Source: Dryococelus australis (Eukaryota > Arthropoda > Insecta > Phasmatodea > Phasmatidae). From it: a stretch of 64,000 bases of DNA. Position 1 is the stretch's first letter, and each line of letters starts with the position of its first letter. A model generated the notes under the pieces. The model was not told where the DNA came from. It saw only the letters and a list, made by a program, of their open reading frames with translations, and did not search any database. Below, one piece after another: positions 34,263 through 45,089 of the stretch. The stretch lies in NCBI GenBank assembly GCA_029891345.1, contig CM057009.1:288434966-288498965 (forward strand). Direction: 5' to 3'. The translations under genes and the position numbers were made by a program.

Positions 34263-34538
34263 GCAAAAAAAATCCTGGTGCAATATGGATCAAAATTTCA
34301 GTGTCAAATGGGATTTTTTTTACACATGGCCAGCCAAAGGTTGAACAATGCATGTGTGACTTTCCACCCGTACAAATGTACCCTTTCTGGGCAATGCAGG
34401 TGTATAAATTATCGTCTGATTTCATCGAATTTTCCTAATATTTTTATTTTGGCCAATGGCTTCCTCTTGTCGGAACACATAATTTTTAATTTCTTTTCAT
34501 TTATTACATGCAACTCACCACGTAAGTGGCTTATTTCC

Positions 34539-34778
34539 ATAGGGTGTTCACGGTAAAGTGAGGACTTTTGAGTCCCTAGTTACTTTTTCCTTTCAGCCTT
34601 TTCTTATACTTTAACCACCTTTTTAAGTAAATATTTTTCATGTAAGTAATAAACACAGTGTGTCTATTACACTGAACTCTAAAGCTAACGTTTAGGGCAA
34701 AAATAAAATACATTTATTGATTATTATTCCAAGTGAGAGGGCTTTCAAAAGTGCTCACTTTAGCACGAATAGCCTATA
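34539..34778 (+). mobile_element. family-G MITE, short copy
   Basis: About 240 bp with the family TIRs: CATAGGGTGTTCACGGTAAA then GAGGACTTTTGA on the left, and TTTCAAAAGTGCTCACTTTA with GAATAGCCTATA on the right. The interior does not match the 425-bp copies, so this is a deletion derivative or a subfamily. Confidence 0.7.
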
Positions 34779-35059
34779 TCTATTTTACCCTTTGTTAAAT
34801 GGGACTACAGAGACCAAAATAACTGGTTTTCTCTGCAGTGATTGGTCAAGTTAACTTAACTCCTGAATTGTCTTGAATGGCAGTAAACGTGAGCCGCACT
34901 CGATGTGTCAGGCGTTTTCATCTAGTCGTGCAATATGTATGCGTAAAAATCGCTGTACCCTCCAAGCAGGTCATAGCCACGTGAGCGGAAGCTGCAGGTT
35001 CCATAGCAGTTCAAAGAGTACCGCTCGCAAAATTTCACACAGCTGAATCATCCCTACCG

Positions 35060-35400
35060 TTCGTATGGTGATCTAATTAGTAAGAAATGCAATTGCCGGT
35101 TGATTAATGAAACATTGTTTCATCGCAGGCGGATGCGTGCAATTACCAGAGCAGTAATTTCATTGGCTTTCAGGCGAGGTGCAATTCATTTGTGTTCGCA
35201 TGGGCCGCGACGACAGAGACGCTGGTTGTTCGTTAACGAGCACAAATGTGCGTCCTCTTTTGTCAGTGATTTTCTGCCTTTGGTAGACGTCGCTTCGCAA
35301 CTGTCCGGCCACTAAAGCCATATGGGAACGTCAACAAAGTCACGTGGGTGCATCATGTCGGGATTAGATTTAATTAGTGGTGTGTATCATAGCTTTAGAT
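35060..35400. promoter_or_regulatory. possible regulatory block: homeodomain-type sites and E-box
   Basis: Within about 340 bp there are CTAATTAG-type sites (TCTAATTAGTAA at about 35071 and TTTAATTAGTGG at about 35369), GATTAATGA, GCAATTACC, AGCAGTAATT and one CACGTG E-box (about 35340). The composition is balanced and no repeat family matches. AT-rich DNA gives many TAAT motifs by chance, so this is a suggestion only. Confidence 0.25.
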
Positions 35401-36985
35401 TTTGTTGAGGCCGATAAAACGTTAACGGTGTTAAGTAATAAAATACTCCTGAAATAAATTTAAAACTAATCAACGACTGTTATCTAGTCACTGGAAGCCA
35501 ACTAGTTTCACCAAAATACAGAACGAGACCAATCGGTTTCAAATACGTCTCGGAATAAGAATAACACATATTTTCTATTAACGAAGTTCATTTAAAAAAA
35601 ACCCAAATATTTGGACACAAAAAAAAAATCACGTGAATACTATTTACGAATTAAATATCCGGAAAGTGGCAAGTTCACTTGTATTGTACATATTTTCATA
35701 GTAAGTAATTAATCCTTGTTATTTATTCAATATATTCTGGCGTATTAAACACCGAAAAATATCAAATGGGATAAAAATACGTTTTTACGAATCAATCTTT
35801 TTATAGCAAGTTTATTGTATTTCCGGAAGCGCAGAAAAGCAAACAGTTCATCGTCCGCGGTTATTTGACAACTTTTGCAATCAGCCTGTGGAAAAAGAAA
35901 TCGTTGCCTGTTACGGAAAATGAGCTACAGTAATAACTAATTGCAGGACTTGTATTCATGTCGCCATCGTGTAAGGAAAAACAGTATCCTGCCTCGACTT
36001 TAAATTAAAAGTTGAACCCATTCTGATCCAGTGTACACAATTGTGTACATTAGGCACATGTAGGTCATTTTTGGTGTGCGCTGCACACTGCAAAGCTCAA
36101 TGACCAATGATCTTACCTGTGGGTAAATGATTCGCAAACCTTACTACTGGTTAGGTAATAATTTGTTCATACACCTCTAGACGAACATATGAACTCAGTT
36201 GATTGGCTGTGATGTACGAAAAGGGTTGTTGTGCTCTCATATGGGGGTCACACAGGCTATGTGGGGAAACATAACTGTGGTGAAGATCACAATATTATTT
36301 CTCTGCGTCATGTAATTAAAACCTTTAAATGTAGCACATACATCCTGTTACATTGTAAATTATAAAAAAACTTTATATTTTATGTAAATGCTTTAAACTG
36401 CACCAGGGGCTCGTGCTACGTTAAGTTACTCATTACCAGCAACTATTTATATATTATATAATAAAGCAATCCACGCATTGAACTAACATACATTTTCCTA
36501 ATTGCCAGAACGGTTTTGCATTTGTGTTACCGAAGGCTGATTGCTATTATGGCTAAAGCGGACGCCACCCCATCTGCTGGTCCATGTTGCCGCGTCGTCA
36601 GCTGGATGTTATTAGAACCGAGCTTAACTCATTGGCTTCCTTGTAAACTTGGTGGTTTACAAATTACTCCGTTTTATTGCAAACTGCTCCTGCGGTTCGT
36701 GTCCTGATTGTCACGGCTGCTCTTCACTCCCGTGGCATCGCTCACCTTGGAGGTGTGCTGGTGCGTTCATACAAGCACCACAGCAAGGGCTTGCTCATAC
36801 TATAACAGAGTTTTGCGTCGACTTAAGCTCAGCACGCGTCATAAAATATCTTGTTTGCGACACTTGAAACCACCAATTAAAGTGTGTCTGAAAGGGTAAG
36901 TTCCGACGTAAAAGACTTCAGAAGAGAGAAATGAAATAGCCGTTTATTTCGCGAACAGTCGCACACGCCAGTAAAAATGGCGTCA
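35401..36985. other. no gene recognised
   Basis: AT-rich to 36480. A moderately GC-rich patch at 36520-36880 keeps three overlapping plus-strand frames open for 60-70 codons each, none recognisable. Confidence 0.35.
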
Positions 36986-36989
36986 CTAA

Positions 36990-37070
36990 CCTGCAATATG
37001 TCGAAGCTCCGTTGGCCAATCAGCGTCTGGTAACTTTCTTGCAAGCCGGTAACCTAGCAAATATAGTCCA
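36990..37070 (-). repeat. dispersed repeat, family L, inverted copy
   Basis: GTTGGCCAATCAGCGTCTGG then TAACTTTCTTGCAAGCCGGT is the inverse of the family-L copies at 19655 and 41870. Confidence 0.5.
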
Positions 37071-37439
37071 TTCCATACACTAAAGATGAGGTAGACCGAT
37101 CTCGCTGGCTGCGCACAGCTAATCTCCGTGTCCCGACATTGAACTGCTACACTGCCAACACGTCTAGCGAATATGGCATCGTTTGGATTTGATGTTAGAA
37201 TGCTGTTTAGTAAACAAGTGCTTGGAGATGTTTTAAAACATCTTCTATCCAATTTGTTATGCAGTTTGATTAAATTCTAAATTGTAAAAGTGATTTAGTC
37301 ATACGACAGTGCTTGTCATTTAAAAATTAAGATATAAACAAACATGTTCAACACTGTTGACCATGTGACTTTGACAGTTGTGTTATTTAGGGGTAGGTCC
37401 ATGTTGGGTACATGCGTAGAAGAAGAATAAGCAGTCTAA

Positions 37440-37895
37440 ATCATCTTTATATATGGTATATCCACGGGTTCTTCACGTTTTTTTAATCAAACCATTAAAA
37501 AATCACCCCATGTGCGGCTTGTTTGGTAATTTGATAAATATATCAAGTAACACAAGCGTTTTTTGTATCCTTCTGTTAATGTAAAAGTACCTTATTCTTT
37601 CTTACATTAAAATATGAATTAGTTTCTTCTATAAATTATAATAATGTATTTATATTTAATATGAATAAACACATTGACAAAATAGGTGTGTTGGTAATGT
37701 CTAGAAATATGTAGTAATTATACAACATAATATTGCACTGAGTGCGCACGAATGCGCTGCGCTGTCCTTTTGGTGTAATTTTGTACACTTGGTTACGCTT
37801 AGTTTGCATGAGGTGGAGGAATATCCAGAAAGTAGAACTTCAGCAGGGCTTCAGAAAAGTTGGAAATAACAGTGAATGAACTATACGAAACATTC
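37440..37895 (+). repeat. dispersed repeat, family J, copy 3
   Basis: The best-preserved uninterrupted copy: CACGGGTTCTTCACG, ATCACCCCATGTGCGGCTTG, AAATAGGTGTGTTGGTAATG, GCACTGAGTGCGCACGAATG and GAGGTGGAGGAATAT. Class unknown. Confidence 0.7.
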
Positions 37896-37927
37896 ACGGT
37901 CACTTAACACTTAGTATTCACGTTAGA

Positions 37928-38200
37928 CCATGTGGCCGCGGTGGTAAAGTGGCTAGACTACTCGCCTCCCACCTAGGCGAACCGGGCTCGATTCCGGCAG
38001 TGTCGCTACCGGATTTTCGCATGTGGGTATCGTGCTGGACGATGCCGTGTATTTTTTTTTCGGGGGCATTCCGTCCCCCCCCCCCCCCCCGCTATTACAT
38101 TCCCGCGCTGCTTCATACTCATCTCGCTTCGCCTTCATGAGCTCTCAAGGCCTCGATTTTAGAAGCCGCCCAATTCTCTTCACTCACTCACATTGGGCTA
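37928..38200 (+). mobile_element. tRNA-derived SINE, copy 5
   Basis: Opens ATGTGGCCGCGGTGGTAAAG (A-box region), then GGGCTCGATTCCGG (box B) at about 37983. The body has GATTTTCGCATGTGGG, GCGCTGCTTCATACTC and CAAGGCCTCGATTTTAGAAG, and it ends CTCTTCACTCACTCACA. A poly-T run and a 16-C run (38075-38090) replace the usual middle of the body. Confidence 0.82.
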
Positions 38201-38458
38201 TAGAACGTGTATATGTTTTCAGCTTATTTTTTCGTGTTTAACTTGCAGCAGCAGTTTGTCGGTCGAATTTCGATCCATCCGTTATATGTGCTACTGTTTC
38301 ATACTCAAAATAAGTCATCCTTCCCTACCGGTATCGGCAGGCATGATTAGCACTTCGTAGTTATTTCCGCACGATGCAGTATCAGGTGCAGTGGAGTCCT
38401 GCTGCCTCGGACGAGCTGAAGTTACAGAGCTGGTCGGTATCGCGAAACCCGTGCATCG

Positions 38459-38478
38459 GCGCGCGCGCGCGCGCGCGC
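38459..38478. repeat. (GC)n run
   Basis: About ten GC units in a row within a GC-rich stretch. Such alternating purine-pyrimidine DNA can adopt Z-form. Confidence 0.9.
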
Positions 38479-38539
38479 TATTAAGTGCAATCGACGCGCC
38501 GTCCCCGGCCTCCGCCAAATGCGCGTCATTTTCAGAAAG

Positions 38540-38640
38540 CCGATATTACACGATACCTGCAGCCGTATTTGCTTCGTGTACAAGCCCTGGTGCACGAGCC
38601 GGTATACCAGCCGTTATGTGAGCCGCCATGGAAGATTCAT
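38540..38640. repeat. GC-rich repeat sharing a terminus with 40480-40580
   Basis: ATTACACGATACCTGCAGCC here and, inverted, GGTATCGTGTAATGTCGCC at about 40556-40574 share a 13-bp core. They probably mark the ends of copies of one GC-rich transposon family. Confidence 0.4.
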
Positions 38641-38735
38641 ATCACACGAAAGCAGTTCGCGTACTAGCATTTGGCACCCTCGGTGGGTGCGCTGTGTGTG
38701 GTTTGTAGTAAACATGAACCCCATTCGTAGAACTG

Positions 38736-39296
38736 CTATAGGCCGTTCACGGTAAAATGAGCACTTTTGAAAGCCCTATTTAAGATCTACTTGTACACAC
38801 GTTGTGTGTTCTTCCGTCTTATGTAAAATTAGCATTGCCTTAGGCCTCATCACTCTATTCATACGTCGGTTAAGTGAATCTGTGAAATAATTTAAAAAGT
38901 ACATATTGTAGAAATTTGCATATTTTTACAATCTCAAACAGAAAGCGAGAGAAATAATTTAAGTTATCACAAAGCGTTACCTAACACTTTTTATTCGACG
39001 TTAATTAGTGGAACTACTTTCCCCTCCATCGTTACCAACTTTACTGCGCATTAATTAATGAGCAGAAGTCTTGCAAACATGTAATATTTTGTCGGTTACT
39101 GTTCTTATGTCTATTGTCCTATTTATAACCAGTAAACAACGTGCTGCGTAAATATAGACGTTACTATCATCCATTCATAAACAAGAGGCGTGGTAACTTT
39201 CACAGATCACGTTACCCGTTAGATGACTCTCACGATAGTGAGTACTGATTCCTCGTTGAATTCAAAAGTGCTCAGTTTATCGTGAACAGCCTTTAT
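38736..39296 (+). mobile_element. family-G MITE, copy 3 (longest)
   Basis: About 561 bp from CTATAGGCCGTTCACGGTAA to GCTCAGTTTATCGTGAACAG. The left TIR continues AATGAGCACTTTTGAAAGCC. Its extra inner segment (39050-39250) is what the fragment at 6970-7205 matches. Confidence 0.8.
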
Positions 39297-40269
39297 CAGT
39301 CAGTAAATTGCGTAGGCCTATGAAAAAAAAAATGGTTAGCACATCTTAATATGGCTATATCACAGTACGCCTTTTAATTAATTAATTTATTTATTGCTAT
39401 TATAGTTTCATTCATTTTCTTGAAAATTACGTGAAGTCACTAAGAGTACGAGTGTGTTATTTTTAGTTTTGGTGAAAATTACTGACCAGTTGCAAAACAG
39501 TTTGTTTAATGTGCCATGATATTATCCGCATGTAAAATTTAATGATAAAAAAGTATTTTGGTTCGGCGGAGTTTTGAACATACGTCCTTAAGTTACAGAC
39601 TAACCCTTTGAGGAGTATGCACGTAAATACTCGGGGCTACGTTTATATTGAAGTTACTTTGCTCTTGAAAACACATCTCACAATTTTATAGTTTTACTAT
39701 TTCTCTCGACTTTATCGGAATCTAAGTAAAAAATTATAGCTAGTCAGAATTTCTGTTCTTAAAAATAAAACTGTTATGTTTAGTAATTTCTTAAACGAAC
39801 CCGCTGGATTGTAGAACCTGTTGCATCTGTCAGGGTACATTATTTTGTACACATAAAAACGCGCGACTTCACTGGCTGAGGCCAGCCAATAATAAACGTT
39901 GCAGAGTAATGTAAGCGTGTCCGGTTTAACCAGGACCAATAGGACGATGGTAAGTGTGGTAAATAGAGACCAACTCTACTGATGTCGCTGTAAAGGAGAA
40001 CATAGGCAGCTCATTTCAACCTTGTCTTCAGTGCCGGTAAATATATGCCATCCTCCAAGGGTTAATAGCGGACGCCTCAACGTTATCAACGCACTACCAG
40101 TTCACATACATGATTAAGAGTTTAAATACTGTAGATCCCATAAAAAGTTTGAATTAATTTTTTCTTGGAGAAGGTAATGTTTTAACTATTCAGAACGGCT
40201 TTAAAGAGTAATTAAAAGTAGCCACAGCCAATATTAATCGTCTTTGTCTTATTATAAATCTATTTGAAA

Positions 40270-40600
40270 GAGTCTTAACTTCACGGGTGTGAAATCAAGA
40301 TGGAGGCGTCCTTTTCAGTTCCTTCCTCAGCTCGTTTCAAGTAGTAGGCACGGGGAGCTCCCTACGCTCTGAAACTGCGATGTGATTGGCCAGGTACGAG
40401 AGCCGGTGCGGAACCTGCCACGGAAAGTAGGACGTGTCCAATTACGAAACCTGGTACGAAATCGGGCCGTACAAGGCGGGAAATGCCATGGCGGGTGCCA
40501 CACTAGCCCGTATGCCGGCCGCTATGGCGGACATTGCGCGAGCTTTTGCGGAAACTGGTATCGTGTAATGTCGCCTTAACAAGTGGCAGGCGCATTTGAG
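40270..40600 (-). repeat. GC-rich dispersed repeat
   Basis: CpG-containing segment ending in the inverted ATTACACGATACC terminus shared with 38545. Overlapping open frames on both strands have no recognisable product. Confidence 0.4.
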
Positions 40601-40778
40601 AGCCTTCCACGTCTTGCCTTCTGCCCGCTGGATCCCACGTGCCCCGGTGCACCCGATGAAAGTCCGCTTCATTCGCCGAAACATTTATTGCGATCACACG
40701 GGAACGCTTGTTAACACTCTAACACCGCACCCGTATGCCATACGGACAATCACTTTTAGACTGTTCGCCGCTAATTAG

Positions 40779-41077
40779 TAGAGTTAGGGACTTTTCGCGA
40801 GAAAACAAATATGAGTACACGGTAAACTTCAATACTATAAGCACCCAGCAGGAGTTTGTCTATAGCCGTTGGTTGTTGTCTGCTTGAGAAAGCGTTTTCA
40901 TATTTACCCGGCCCACTCAGAATTCGGCAATATCGGCGCGGTTCCTACGTGATTCGTGTACAAACAGTAAACACGTGTCAAAAAGTATCTCAGCCAATCA
41001 AGAGAGGTAAATGACACTACCATGTTACAAAAAATAAACTTGTCTTGAAACCTTTTCGCGAAATTTCACTACCCCTA
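40779..41077. mobile_element. hAT-like MITE, family F, copy 2, perfect 8-bp TSD
   Basis: A 299-bp element flanked by CTAATTAG (40771-40778 and 41078-41085). Ends: TAGAGTTAGGGACTTTTCGC and the inverse of TAGGGGTAGTGAAATTTCGC, about 16 of 21 positions alike. The interior matches 12087-12380. Confidence 0.88.
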
Positions 41078-41085
41078 CTAATTAG

Positions 41086-41529
41086 TAAGGGTAGGAAAAT
41101 TTCGCGAGTTCAATGACATATAGGCTGGCCTCCACAGTCCTGTGTACACTCGAGCTTCACAAGTTTGATCATTGGCTGCTGCCCCAGGGAGCAGCAGGTG
41201 TTGCCCCACACCTGGTAGTACGGGATTTAAGGACCTGCGAAATTCGCGTTATTATTCGGCATCAGGCTAAACTTCACACTGCTCTATATACTCGAGCTGG
41301 CGTCATTTTTTTTTTTTCCATTGGCTGCTTCCTAGATGTGAAGTCACGACCTTTCTGACTGAACGGCGCGTGATTCGAGCACATAATTGTGAAGTGTTCA
41401 TTCATTGGCACAGACGTGCCCAGGGCGTGTCACATAAATTTATTATCCAATAACAAACGCATTGTACAGGTAAGTGAGTTTTAAGTCTAACGTGTCCCCA
41501 AATAATAACGTTAATTTTGCAGGTATCTA
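41086..41529. mobile_element. hAT-like MITE, family E, copy 2
   Basis: Begins directly after the TSD of the previous element with TAAGGGTAGGAAAATTTCGC and ends TTAATTTTGCAGGTATCTA. The left interior matches 9240-9300. The right flank does not match a clear TSD. Confidence 0.6.
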
Positions 41530-41844
41530 GGTATCACTAAGCCTAGTTTGTGGGCACATTATCTTTTTATGTGTGTGATTGTGTGTTCATTAGTACATAT
41601 AAAACGCACTAATTATGTACTAAATCATTACTTTTTTTTTGTGAAACATGAAAATAAATGAGGAAATTTTACTTCATGGTGTTTAAGTTTCGTGCATGAA
41701 AACACGCTAGTGCTGAGCAAAATATGATCACAGAATAGGTAGGTACACAGAACTGAAATACTGTGATGGTTGCCGCGATGTGAGCGTGTTTATTCGTTGA
41801 CTGGCTGCGGCAATCCTCTACACAGGTCTTGTGTCTGATCGGCT

Positions 41845-41930
41845 ACCGCGGGTTTCAAGCTGGCGAGCGAGTTACCAGGAGCTGATTGGCGAACGCTGTT
41901 GCGCCTTGTTGGCCAGCGACGCCATTTTGC
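41845..41930 (+). repeat. dispersed repeat, family L, plus copy
   Basis: GCGAGTTACCAGGAGCTGAT then TGGCGAACGCTGTTGCG parallels the 19655 copy. Confidence 0.5.
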
Positions 41931-41967
41931 TGACGTGTGCGGCTGGAGTTCGCGGGGTAAATTCCAA

Positions 41968-42252
41968 CCCGTTCAATCACCTTGTGCAGGATTGTGGACG
42001 CCTTGCATATGGATGATGATTATGACTGCTGCTGTACACACCATGGCATCCATGTGCAAACTACCGTGTGGATTATCTGATTTCTGAATATTATACACCT
42101 CTTTGACGAGAATGGTTGATTGCAATATCGTCGAGCATGCAGCAAGTTTTTGTTAGGTCATGTAACAAGTGCTGAACACATGTACAGAGCATACCAAAAA
42201 AATTACGCGATTGCAACACTTGAACACGAAAATTAATGTATGACTGAAAGGG
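41968..42252 (+). mobile_element. piggyBac-like MITE, copy 1 (eroded ends)
   Basis: Homologous throughout to the TTAA-flanked copy at 44821-45085: CCCGTTCAATCACCTTG, TTGTGGAC, ATCTGATTTCTGAATATT, GTGCTGAACACATGTACAGA, ACTGAAAGGG. The TTAA flanks have mutated (CCAA left, AAGT right). Confidence 0.7.
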
Positions 42253-42416
42253 AAGTGTTCTGTGGTATGCATGACATCAAACCTGAGTACTAGCAAAAAA
42301 AAATGGGTCTGTCCAATCAGATATATCTGGCAAGAGTTCTTACCTTCGAATTATCGTCGACTGTACGCAGTATTAATGTCTTTATTACAGTTTTAAAAAG
42401 ACGTAATATTAATGGG

Positions 42417-42657
42417 TAGAGACCTGAAACAATCGTGAGTTCAATGAACTGCAATATAGACTCTACAATCTTATGTACAAATGTGCCTGTATCAATTGCA
42501 CATTGGTTGTCTGCTATCACAGTGGAAGGTGACAGTTCGACACAGTACTCCATGAGGTGTCAAACACCGTGTGGACGAATGGCTAAAGTTATATAAACGC
42601 TCGTGTTTTGAATTCTACCGTGTCTCAAAATGAATCCACAAATTCTTCAGGACTCTA
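42417..42657 (-). mobile_element. hAT-like MITE, family A, copy 6, with TSD
   Basis: A 241-bp element, TAGAGACCTGAAACAATCGT to CACAAATTCTTCAGGACTCT(A). The flanks TTAATGGG (42409-42416) and TTAATGAG (42658-42665) match at 7 of 8. Confidence 0.87.
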
Positions 42658-43389
42658 TTAATGAGGTATTACCAGATACGGGATTTACAAGGAAACGCAT
42701 AAATATTAAGTATAAACTGAAAAAAAATTTCTAGCAAACACGAAATATTTTATTTGTGTTCACTATGCCGAATTACTGTCGTGGTGAACACTATTGTATT
42801 TAGTTACCACCACTTAATTCTGGAGAATACAGGATATAATTTTGTTGTGACGGAAAAAACCTGGTAGGGTGACTTCACTTCAAAACATTTGCCTTCGTGT
42901 ATTTTCGAAGCCAGAAAGGCTGAAGATTATCACACGTGCCATTAATGAGGCCTAGCTGTAAAGCTCAAGTAACCACTCGGAAAATCTGTACACTTTATTT
43001 ACACGCAAACAGTGTGTTTGTGGGCGTCCATTCGAAAAACAAGCTTGTTTGATTTACAAAATAAATGGAAATAAAAATATCGTATCATTACTAATTATTG
43101 AAAATTTCAGCGTATTTTCAACGCAAATGAGGGCTACGGCATATAATTTAAAACGATATCTTCTTGTTGTTGCAGAGTAATTTCAAAGTAATTTATGTCG
43201 TGTTTCACCAACGCATGAAATGTTCTCGTGTTATATTCATGCATGATCAATTTTACATGGATAGATAATTATGCGCGAGTGCATTCAAATATTTTTAATT
43301 AATAACAGTGATACATGTTTTGAAGTAAATTGCTTTGATGTTCTACTACATAATACAAATAACGAGTATATTGAAAAATTACGTACTTC

Positions 43390-43390
<1 letters not shown>
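42658..43390. other. no gene seen
   Basis: AT-rich sequence without recognised repeats. Confidence 0.3.

Positions 43391-43446
<56 letters not shown>
43391..43446. repeat. (AT)n microsatellite
   Basis: About 27 AT units. The 119-codon open frame that crosses it (43271-43630) owes its length to the repeat, reading as alternating Ile-Tyr. Confidence 0.95.
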
Positions 43447-43449
<3 letters not shown>

Positions 43450-43837
43450 TTTCATGGAAATCAAATATTATATATTCGATTGTATTTTATTTCTAAATGC
43501 GTATTCGCGTTTACGGGATGTCGTCAGGAGGTGGTGCCCGTCCGCTCGTCGAAAGTTAAAGTTTGAAAAATATTCGACGGATAGACAAATAGAAAAAAAG
43601 TTGCCCTGCGGTTGGCTGAACATCACGTGACCGTCGCGCTGGATGGACGGGCGACTGAAGGATGCGACGGGTGGTCGTGAGTCCACCTTAAAGTGGACCA
43701 GGCTCCGCCATATTGGATTTTTCACTATTCTTGCCGTAACTTACACTTAAGAATGTTTTGCGAAATTTTTCGCACGACATGCCATAAATAATAGTTTCTA
43801 AAGCTTTATGAAAAAATTGCAATTCTACAGTGAAGAG

Positions 43838-44045
43838 ATTTTGGCGGGTCTTAACATAGAGGTCTTGAGAGCCAATGAGGTTGATTGAATTGCTTATGGA
43901 GCAGCGCTGGAATGAAATGGTGGGGGAAACGGGATATCCCCGAGAAAATCCGCCGACCAACGGTATTACCCAGCAAGATTCCCGCATGAGAAAATCCGGA
44001 GTGATCCGGCCGGGTATTGAAAGCGGATCGCCTTGGTGGGGACAA
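43838..44045 (-). mobile_element. tRNA-derived SINE, copy 6 (head truncated)
   Basis: On the minus strand: GATCCGCTTTCAATACCCGG (box-B region), ATCACTCCGGATTTTCTCAT, GGATTTTCTCGGGG, CGCTGCTCCATAAGC and GCTCTCAAGACCTCTATG. The A-box part is missing or too diverged. Confidence 0.75.
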
Positions 44046-44300
44046 TTCTACACCATTTACTAATTTTGGACTAGTGACTTCCGGCAAGAAATAAGTTTTA
44101 TTTTATGGCGGTTACAGGAATGGTACTGTTTTAGGACACATGCAATGCAATGCCCTATACATTGTCGATGCCGATAATAAAATACAAAATATGTGACGCA
44201 AGATACGACAAAAATAGCATAAATGTAAGATGGCGTGGCCTAAACCACCTTAAGTTTGCTCTTGTCGCCACTCTGTGGTCCGTCGAGGGGTTATAGGCAG

Positions 44301-44725
44301 CTAAAGGATGTTCATGATAAACTGAGCACTTTTGTAAGCCCTGCTTAAGATCTAAGTGTATCCACACTGTGTCATATTTCACTGTAGATTAAATTTACAT
44401 CGCTATATGCCTCACAACTTTATTGATGCGTCGTTCGGGTGACGCTGTGAAATGATTAGAAATCTAAATGTTCTACAAATTGGCTCATTTTTCTTTTATA
44501 CGCATTAAAAAACATAATGAAAAAGAAGTAGTTTTAGTGTTCCCAAATATTCGTACAACAATTTTAATTCAACGTTAAAACATGGATATGTTTTCCCTCG
44601 GCCGTTACCAACTTAACTGGATGCATGCCTGTCAGTTTTCCCGATAAATTACATGCAGATACTGGCAGTGAAATTTTCCAAAGGTTGTTATAAGAAGTGC
44701 TCACTTTATCTTGAACAGTCTTTAG
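44301..44725 (+). mobile_element. family-G MITE, copy 4
   Basis: 425 bp from CTAAAGGATGTTCATGATAA to TATCTTGAACAGTCTTTAG. The outermost 13 bases are themselves inverted repeats (CTAAAG and CTTTAG). The inner TIR is GAGCACTTTTGTAAGCCC with AGTGCTCACTTT. Confidence 0.8.
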
Positions 44726-44820
44726 TCAGATAAATTTTGGAGCTATTGCCGGCTATAGTATCGGATGCGTGATTCCAGAAAGGGATAGTAATGCGTCTCA
44801 TATAGTCTCTCCCAGCTTAA

Positions 44821-45085
44821 CCCATTCAGTCGCTGTATCCACGATTGTGAACATGTTGCACGTGAATTATATTTATGATTGGAACGGTACAGTCTTCCTT
44901 GTGGCTAATCTGATTTGTGGAATTTTCTACGCATCTTTGACATGGATGGTTAAATCCAATATCACTGAGCATTCAGTACGTGGTTCATTGGCTGCGAGAC
45001 GAATGCTGAACACAAGTACAGCACGTACCAAAAAGTTATGTAATTGCAACAATTGAACTCAGCAATAAATGTGTGACCGAACGGG
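44821..45085 (+). mobile_element. piggyBac-like MITE, copy 2, TTAA TSD
   Basis: A 265-bp element starting CCCATTCAGTC and ending GACCGAACGGG, flanked by TTAA on both sides (44817-44820 and 45086-45089). The CCC...GGG ends and TTAA target are the hallmark of piggyBac-type elements. The interior has no transposase; the open frame 44769-45056 is chance. Confidence 0.85.
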
Positions 45086-45089
45086 TTAA

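Noticed and set aside
43271-43630. 119-codon open frame
   Set aside because: Its length comes from an (AT)n microsatellite read as Ile-Tyr repeats.
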